NCBI GenBank assembly: GCA_001910725.1
Contig: MJGA01000001.1
Location: forward strand, 2,542,001-2,606,000
Reading direction: 5' to 3'
Source: Phanerodontia chrysosporium
Taxonomy: Eukaryota > Basidiomycota > Agaricomycetes > Polyporales > Phanerochaetaceae
DNA length: 64,000 nucleotides
This document shows positions 57,336 through 64,000 of this stretch, piece after piece (positions within the stretch are counted from its first letter, which is position 1; every line of letters begins with the position of its first letter). The notes beneath the pieces were generated by a model. The model was not told the DNA's origin, searched no databases, and saw only the letters and a program-made list of their open reading frames with translations. The position numbers were made by a program, and so were the translations under genes.

Positions 57336-60300
57336 ATGGCCGCTGTAAATCTTCAAATGATGGCCGCCAACTTGCCCTTCGACTCCTTCATCCCTAACCA
57401 CCACCCCCACTCTCGCTCAAATTCCATCTCCTCTTCCTCCTCGCACTCGACCAGTTCGCGCCCGCAGTCTTCCCAGGGTCTCCCCTTTATGCGGAATCCG
57501 GCAGTCATGCCCCCCTCAGCCGATGATTTATACCGTGCGTCCCTTCCCCCGTCTTACGCTTCAGCAGCCCATGGTGATCATCGTCCACCCCGCCACCTGG
57601 CCGATTCACCACTCCTTCCTGTCTGGCACACACACCTCACACCTCTAGGCGACTCTCCCCCGAACCACAACCTGTCGAACCCTGCTCTCAAGAGCCATTT
57701 CAGGCAGACTCACATCCGGGCCCGCGTAGCTGCGTCTCCCTACCCGCGCGATACTGAGAGCGTGCACTCATCGTCGAGCGAGACCGAGGACATCGCGATG
57801 TACCTTGGCCCCACGGCGACCGACTACAACACCATGTACGCTTCCCCCCAGATGCTCGGGGCAGCCCCGAGTCGATGAACGCTGCCGGGGCCTTCGGACG
57901 CATGAGTCTCGGCGCCGACCACGCCCTCGAGAAGCTCGCCGCCAATGTCAGGGCCGCGACCACAACGAGTGCATCGGATAGGGCGAAGCAGATTTTTGTT
58001 CAGGCATGGTGCGCATAATCTCATTAGACTGAGCGTAGAGCGTATGGTCTCACCCATAAGCGCCCGCTTGTGTCTCGGCTTTACTGTAGGCTCACCGCCA
58101 ACTACGCTCCTTACCCCGACGGAAACGTCCCCCGCCAAGGACTCTACTTTTCCTATCGTCGTGTCTGCGACCAGTACGGTATTCCTCACATAAACACCGC
58201 CACCCTGGGCAAGGCCATCAGGCTCTGTTTCCCTACAATCAAAACAAGGCGTCTTGGAGTCAGGGGAAACAGCAAGTATCACTGTGAGTGCCCCATTGTT
58301 TCCCCGGATCAAGCGAGTGCTATGCCCAGTGGTGCTGATCATCTGTCTGTTTTATGTCCCCCATCGGTTAGATTGTGGCATCCGACCTGCCACATCGACA
58401 GAGGCCGAGTTCCTGCAAGACTACATCCGCAAGTCGAACAACAACGCCGCGCAGCAGTCGGTTAATGCGGCACGTCTTGCCAGCGAGCAGGCTGAGGCCG
58501 GCAAGGGGTCTGATGACGATGACGACGACGACGCTTCCGACGGGCCGAGCTCGGCGAACGCATCAAAGCGCAACTCGCTAAACCTCGCGAACGGCACGAA
58601 GCAGCAAGCAGTCGTCTTCGCCGATGAGAAGACCCCCACCGCGACAAGCCTCCTCTCGCAAGCGCAAGCATCGCAACGACCACCCTCCAGCTCCTTCCCC
58701 AGCCAAGCACCCATCCGCCGCCACGCAGGCCCTGGCGATGCGTCCCTCGGCGTCCCCTCACAATCCCCCTCCGAGGGGGCTGTTTCGCTTCCCATGATGT
58801 CGGCGCCACATGTCATCAGCGTCCGACACATGCCACATTTCCCAAACATTGAAGAGGCTGTGGGCACGAACTCGACATCGCCTCAGGGCATCGCAGCTCG
58901 CGAGGTCTGGTCGTGGTTCCAGGACCATCTGGATGCGCTCCTCGAGAGCATCCGTACGTACCGCTTCGACCAATTCGAGATGCACGTCCGGACGTTCTGG
59001 TCGAGCCTCACAGGGGCACACCGCGAGGTCGTGCATGCGCCTGCTGTAGCGGGGCTGATGGCCAAGGCGGATGCCATCGTGTATGATGTGAGTCCACTTC
59101 TCGTGATGTTTCACATCGCCAGCTCACATCGCACCGCTACGCGCAGGAAATTTTGGAGTTCTTGCGCTCGCAAATGCTGTCGCCGATATCGGCTGCCACG
59201 CTTGGCGGCCTGCGGCAGCTCGCGGACAAAATGGAGAAGATACTGCTCGTGGCGCTTGAGAGCTATGGGAATACATTCGTGGAACCCAAGGTCGAGCTCG
59301 GAGCCCGCTTTGGGCACCTCGTTTGTACGTGGAACGCACGTTATCATTGTTCCATATACGATTCTCACACGCTTTGTTCCATTAGTGCGCTTCCTTGACA
59401 TGTATCAGGTAACGCAGGCCCTGAGCACCGTGCTCACGAACCCGAAGCAGCTGGTCGAGATGAAGAAGTCGTGGCAGAAGATTGACTTCGACTCCGTCAG
59501 GAACCAGTCTGCACTGGTCTGCAACTGCAGGCATGAAGAGCTCTCCCACCTGTTAGAGGTCGAATTCGTCAGCCTGTTGGACGGCATGTCGAAGAGTGCA
59601 GATCCAGTGCGAGATGTGATGGCTTGGGCAGACAAGTGCTGCGACAAGCTGATGGGAGGACGCGGAGAGGAGAGGGTGACCATGAGCTCGAGGAGCGTGC
59701 TGATTCGCTGGGGTTACGTGACCAGTCAGGTCATGCGCGATCTGGTGAGCGCATCTCACCATGCCTTGTTCCATTCGTCCGCTAACGCCGTGGCCAAAGA
59801 CAATCCGCAGTGACCCCGCGTTTGGCGCTTTCCAAATACTGAAGTTGTTCTTGGAGTGAGTGATAGTTCGCATCTCTACAGTCGACGTCGCTCTTAATTC
59901 ATCTGCCACAGCGACTGGATCGCGCTCAACGTTCTGCGCAACGTCGCGCTGTCAACAAACTCGGTGGCGGCGTCTGTCGAACCCATGATGCAGCAGCAAT
60001 ACTTCACGCTGTCGCCGATGGCCGGCCAGGAGAGCTTCGGCAACCCGCTCGACGTTCGGCCGGGCATGATGGCACACACTCCTACAACATCGAGCATGCT
60101 CGCAGCGCTGCAAGCAGAACCGTTCGGCCCGCTGGATCCTACCGCGAGCTCCTTCGGCAGCGACGCGTTTGGGTCCATGGCCTTCGACCCAACGGGGACA
60201 CCGGACGACTCCTCAGCGTTCGGCTCGGGCCTCGCGTTCTCGGACTACGTGTCCGGGGCATCTGGATTTGACGTATCTGGGTTCACGCACCCAGACTTGG

Positions 60301-60383
60301 GTTTAGGCGCGTCTGGCACGCCGCCTTCGTCTAGCGAGCCGGACAGCGAACCGGAAACAAAATCGGAAACGGGACACTCGTAA
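57336..60383 (+). CDS. RFX-family transcription factor
   Basis: Winged-helix DNA-binding regulator; fungal members (Crt1/RfxA) control DNA damage response, division or morphogenesis. ATG at 57336. The Ser/Pro/His-rich N-terminus is followed by the RFX DNA-binding domain: RLTANYAPYPDGNVPRQGLY, FSYRRVCDQYGIPHINTATL, GKAIRLCFPTIKTRRLGVRG and NSKYHYCGIRP. Conserved downstream regions include VWSWFQDHLDALLESIRTYR, FDQFEMHVRTFWSSLTGAHR, LRFLDMYQVTQALSTVLTNP and WIALNVLRNVALSTNS. An acidic run (eight Asp near 58515-58540) and an acidic, Ser-rich end follow. The frame slips at 57865-57868 (C run), where QMLGAAP should continue ESMNAAGAFGRM. Several short introns. Confidence 0.9.
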
Positions 60384-60691
60384 TCCTCCGCTCGTCGAAC
60401 GCTCTTTACTAGTCGTGGTCTACAGGGATTTCTCTTTTTATCTATCAACGTACACTTACTGTCTCATCTAATCGTGGCTTTTCCTTCATTTTCCCACTGC
60501 TTGCATAATTATACGACTTCCTTCCGGCTTACGCAATGTATTGCTTCCTCTCCCTTGCTTTTACTCGGTACTCGTAGTCTCCAATGAATACTATTCAACC
60601 CCGGATAATATAGGCATTGGCCTCTGACGCTAAGATATACTAGCAGACGTGAGTAGGGATGCTTTTTATGACGCCAAAGGTACAGTATTCG
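60384..60691. other. Convergent 3' region
   Basis: 308 bases between the RFX stop and the BFR1 stop. It is T-rich near 60420-60500 and shows no gene. Confidence 0.45.
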
Positions 60692-62506
60692 TTATGACTC
60701 TGCCTCGTCCCCAGCAGCAGCTTCGCTCTCCTCTACGGTCTCCAGCTTCTCCACCACAGCCTCTTCTGCGACAGGTACGGATGGTGCGTCGTCGACGGCA
60801 GGTGTCGGAGCAGGCTCAGCGGGTTGCTCGGCGCCACCGTTGGGCGGTGTGAGCTCGTCGGTGACAGGCACGTCAACCTTGTTGTGCTTGCCAATGAGCC
60901 TCTCGATCTCCTTCTCCGCCTTCGCCTTGTTCTCTGCAGTGACGCGAGCCTGGTTCGCCTCGAACCAGGCCTTTTTGGTCTTCAGGTCCTCAACAACACG
61001 CGGCAGGTCGGCAGACGATGTTGGCGGGGGATGGAGAGTGAGAGCAGGGCAGAGAGCGTGGGAAGCGGGATGTTGAGCTTGTCACCAGAGGTCTCGGCAG
61101 CCTCAGGCGCAGGCGCGGGCTTGGGTCCCTTCTTGCCCTTCTTGCCTTTACTGCCGACGAAGTACGCCTCGTCGTCCTCGTTCTTCTTCTTGCGGAGGAC
61201 GACACCCTCGGGCGGCGCGTCGACCTTGCGAATGTCGAGCTCGGGCACGCCCGCGACGTTCGCCCGCTGCGCAAGCTTCTCGCTCGAGAGTGGCGCGGGC
61301 GTCGACGCCTTGCCGGAGAAGTAGTCGATGAGGGTCTGGCAGTCCTCGATCTGCGCCTGGAACGCGGGCACCTCGGCCTCCTCGCGCAGACGGTTCGCGA
61401 TCTCCTCCTTCTTGGCGAGCTCCGCGGCCTCGCGCTCGGCGCGCTGCCGCTCTGCGCGGCGCGCACGATCCTCCTGCAGCTTCTGGTAGAAGCGGTCGTT
61501 CGCCTCGCGGTAGCGCGCCGCGGACTCGCGCTTCTGGTTCCACAGCGCGTCGAGCTGCGCCTGCAGCTGCGTGCGCTCGTCGAGCAGCTTGTTGCGTGCC
61601 TCCTGCGACTGCTCGGCCTGCTTCTTGAGCTCGTCGAGTTCCGCCTGCAGCGCGTCGTACTTCTCCGAGATCGCCTTGCTCTCGGGGTCGTCCAGCTGGC
61701 TCCGGAGCGCGTCCGCGGCCTTGCGGTCGGCCTCGATGGCGTCCTGCTCGCTCTTAAAGCCCTCGACAACACGCCGACTGCGCTTCAGCTGGGAGATTTC
61801 GGCCAGAGCGCGCTTCTCGTCCGCGACCTTCATGTTACCGGACTCGACCTGCTTGTCAAGCTGCCTATGCACGGTCAGCCTGGCATGAAGCGACAGCAGG
61901 AGCATGACCTACTTGATGCGGTCATCGACATCCTCAACCGACTTATACGGAAGCTTGGCTTTGGCTGCGTTCAGGTCCTTGATCTGAGATGAAATGAAGA
62001 AGGGAAGGGTCTGAGAAGGAGGCAATAATGCGCGCAGCAAATATGACGCACCTTCTTCTGAATGCCGTCTTGCAAGTTCTTCAACTGGTCGCGGACCTTG
62101 TCGCGGTTCTGCTTGATGTTGCCTTGCGCGTTGCGGATCTCTGCGAGCTCATCGAGAATCTGTTTTCTCCGCTCTTGGGCTGGTCCACCCTTGCCGCCAG
62201 AAAGCTTGTCTTTGACGACATTCTAAGTCGCATGTCAGCACCCGAAGAGCAACGACGGTTGCGCATTAGCATACATACCAGTCGAGCCTGCACGACGTCA
62301 ATCTCCGCCTTGATTTTGTTCTGCTCCGCGTCGTACACGGACTTCTCCGGCTTGCCAGATCCCCAGACAGCGAGCTCGATCTGCACTGCGCTCACAGTCG
62401 CGCTGGCAGCGGCAGCAGTCGGAGTCGAGGTGCCGGACGAGGGCGAAGAAGCCTTGGGCTTGGGCTTGCTCGCGCCGTTGGACTGCTTGGCTTTGGCGGG
62501 AGGCAT
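60692..62506 (-). CDS. bfr1: BFR1-like coiled-coil protein (mRNA/ER-associated, nuclear segregation)
   Basis: Homolog of yeast Bfr1, a polysome- and ER-associated protein implicated in mRNA handling and ploidy. ATG at 62504-62506 starts MPPAKAKQSNGASKPKPKAS. Conserved coiled coils follow: KGGPAQERRKQILDELAEIR, NAQGNIKQNRDKVRDQLKNL, LPYKSVEDVDDRIKQLDKQV and ESGNMKVADEKRALAEISQL. Next are RRVVEGFKSEQDAIEADRKA and REANDRFYQKLQEDRARRAE. A loop (EDCQTLIDYFSGKASTPAPL) leads to KKKNEDDEAYFVGSKGKKGK. The acidic C-terminus ends VEESEAAAGDEAES, stop at 60692-60694. The frame slips at the G-run 61026-61030 (five where six are needed), joining LLSLSIPP to TSSADLPRVVEDLKTKKAWF. Confidence 0.88.
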
Positions 62507-62895
62507 GACGGTCGTGAGACGTTCGTTCGGTGAGAGTTTAGAGGACGAAGGCGTCCTTTTGGCAGAGAATATCCTGGACGATGGTGGTGGATGAGCAGGA
62601 GGGCCGTGAGAAGGCCTTGGAGGTGTACGGGGAATGGACCCGGCTAATGAGTTCAAGGAGCAAGTCTGATTTTTGTGACGTGGCTGGGAGACCGACGCTT
62701 TAGCTGCCCAATCTTCATCAGCCGTTGCCACCAAGTCTCCGTCCTCCGTCCCTGGCTCCCATATGGCGCCGCCGGAAACACACGAAATTCACACCGCTGG
62801 GTCAGCATGGCGTGCGAGAGATTACCGGTATGTTACAGGACAAAATGTACGAAAGAAAAGAGATGCGCGACAATAGATACAGCAGACATGAGCGG
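62507..62895. other. Short intergenic region
   Basis: Separates the starts and stops of two minus-strand genes (NHP2 stop to the right, BFR1 start to the left). It contains the BFR1 promoter. No exon seen. Confidence 0.45.
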
Positions 62896-63651
62896 CCTAG
62901 AAGACAATCTTCTCGTCCAGCTTTTTGACCTCCTCCACGCACTCCTGGTATAGTTCCCGGTAGTCGTCGTCCTTCTCGTCGTCGCCCTCCTTCTTCTTTG
63001 ACTTCTTCTTCTGGTCCGGGCACACCATGACGCAGCTTGTTGGCCGCTTGGTCGAACTCGCGTGACCGAGCTCCTCTTTTGAAGTCACGAAGATGTATGG
63101 AATGCCAGCGTCTTCACTCATGACAGGAAGGTGCGAGATGATGTCTATTGGTGTGATGTCCGCCGCCAGGACAAGCAGACTAGAACGCGCAGATGTGAGC
63201 CGAGAGTAGCGACATAAAGGAATATAGGCTCACCCCTTCTCTCCCTTGCGGATGCCCTTTACGACTTCCTTCACGCCGCGCTTCACTTGCCGCTGTTTTG
63301 AAGCTATTCGAGCAATACATTCAATTTGCTGGCCCATGGATAAAGAGGTCCTATACATACCCTTCTTGATTGTCTTGTGAAGCTTCTTGAGCAGCTTCTT
63401 CTGCGCGAGCGGGTGCGCAATAGGTGAGAGGTCCTCGAGAGGATGACAATCTCCTCCTTCTCCTTCTTCACCTTCTTCTCCACCTGTGCAGAAATTAGCC
63501 TGCGTAGCTTAAGTGCCTTGAAACAGCTGCACACCTTCGCGACCTCAACGTCCGCCATTTCAACATCCTCACCAGTCACTATCGACTCCTCGACAGTCTC
63601 GGTGACCTCCTTGGTCTTCTTGGACTTCTTCTCGGACTTGTCCTTAGGCAT
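62896..63651 (-). CDS. nhp2: H/ACA snoRNP protein NHP2 (L7Ae family)
   Basis: Core component of H/ACA ribonucleoproteins that direct pseudouridylation of rRNA and snRNA in the nucleolus. ATG at 63649-63651 gives MPKDKSEKKSKKTKEVTETV, an acidic/basic N-terminus. The L7Ae fold follows: PLEDLSPIAHPLAQKKLLKK, LHKTIKK, QRQVKRGVKEVVKGIRKGEK, LVLAADITPIDIISHLPVMS and GIPYIFVTSKEELGHASSTK, then RPTSCVMVCPDQ. It ends CVEEVKKLDEKIVF, stop at 62896-62898. The frame slips at GG 63441-63442; one more G (C on coding strand) restores EEIVI to PLEDLSP. Three short introns. The insertion KKKSKKKEGDDEKDDDYREL near the end is more charged than usual. Confidence 0.9.
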
Positions 63652-64000
63652 GGCGGCCGCTGATAGTATGCGAGGTGAAAGGACTCGGTGAAAGGGCTGA
63701 GTCGAGGAGGGGCGGGACTAGATACAATTCCACCGAAATTCGTGCAAGCTGCAGAACGGGCGTCTACATAGATTTTCGTGACCGTGACGGTAATGTGGAG
63801 GTCATGTGATTCGTTCTCGTCACGGAGTCTGGCTCAGCGCGACGCGTTCTTGTCGTCTCCCATTTCCGCCAGCTCGTTCGTCTGTGATACCTGGCTCTGT
63901 GACGCAACAAATTCCTATCCTGCAATTTTTGCTGCTTTACGGTTTTAATTATGTTAAGATACACTCTCAAGTCCAACTCCCTTGACACTAAACGCGATGC
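63652..64000. other. Upstream region of NHP2
   Basis: 349 bases to the window edge, containing the NHP2 promoter. A minus-strand open frame at 63764-63988 has no recognisable motif, so I do not call it a gene. Confidence 0.4.

Noticed and set aside
1..64000. Programmed ribosomal frameshifting as the cause of the frame breaks
   Set aside because: The breaks occur in unrelated housekeeping genes at different local sequences with no shared slippery heptamer, and nearly all need the same kind of one-base insertion. Base-calling error is simpler.
1..64000. CRISPR, prophage, insertion sequences, rRNA or integrated viral genes
   Set aside because: The window is intron-rich fungal nuclear DNA; no regularly spaced repeats, integrase/transposase domains, rRNA motifs or viral proteins were seen.

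Overview
This 64 kb window is nuclear DNA of a basidiomycete fungus, most likely an Agaricomycete. It is GC-rich, and its genes are cut by many short GT-AG introns of about 45-65 nt. Several families in it are typical of mushroom-forming fungi: DUF6699, DUF6534, MARVEL-like tetraspans, an arrestin-like protein and a GPI-anchored chitin deacetylase. I saw no rRNA or tRNA gene, CRISPR array, intact transposon or viral gene. All product names come from reading translated exons and motifs by eye.

Layout. 0-3 kb: two tandem DUF6699 modules (+) and an unknown protein with ITNEDIA-type repeats (-). 3.8-8.3 kb: CCDC47/DUF1682 ER protein (+) and a GCKIII-like Ste20 kinase (-). 9-14 kb: ribosomal protein eL35/uL29 (-), an uncharacterised basidiomycete protein (+), a membrane-anchored coiled-coil protein (-) and a short-chain dehydrogenase (-). 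14-16.9 kb: a decayed second dehydrogenase and gene-poor sequence. 16.9-18.6 kb: chitin deacetylase (+). 20-23.7 kb: a large STB6-like gene (-). 24.3-27.1 kb: a low-complexity protein with a conserved C-terminal domain (+). 27.6-29.8 kb: TFIIF alpha (-). 30.3-32.1 kb: DUF6534 membrane protein (-). 34.3-35.8 kb: arrestin-like protein (-). 36.8-39.8 kb: THOC5 (-) and glucose-6-phosphate dehydrogenase (+) in divergent array. 40.4-41.3 kb: Ubc8/UBE2H (-). 42-46.2 kb: three tandem tetraspan genes (-). 46.9-50.6 kb: acetoacetyl-CoA synthetase (-). 51.6 kb: small unknown gene (+). 54-56.7 kb: endopolyphosphatase (+). 57.3-60.4 kb: RFX transcription factor (+). 60.7-63.7 kb: BFR1 (-) and NHP2 (-).

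Most genes are unlinked housekeeping functions: transcription (TFIIF, RFX, STB6), mRNA export (THOC5, BFR1), ribosome biogenesis (L35, NHP2), ER biogenesis (CCDC47), signalling (GCKIII kinase), carbon metabolism (G6PD, AACS), polyphosphate and cell wall. I found no operon-like or biosynthetic cluster. The main local structure is tandem duplication (DUF6699, tetraspans, dehydrogenase plus relic).

The most important caution is technical. In about fifteen otherwise conserved genes the reading frame breaks at one point, and restoring one base (usually one G or C in a short run) recovers the family sequence. This looks like systematic single-base under-calling in the assembly rather than biology. 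It will make automatic gene models here unreliable.
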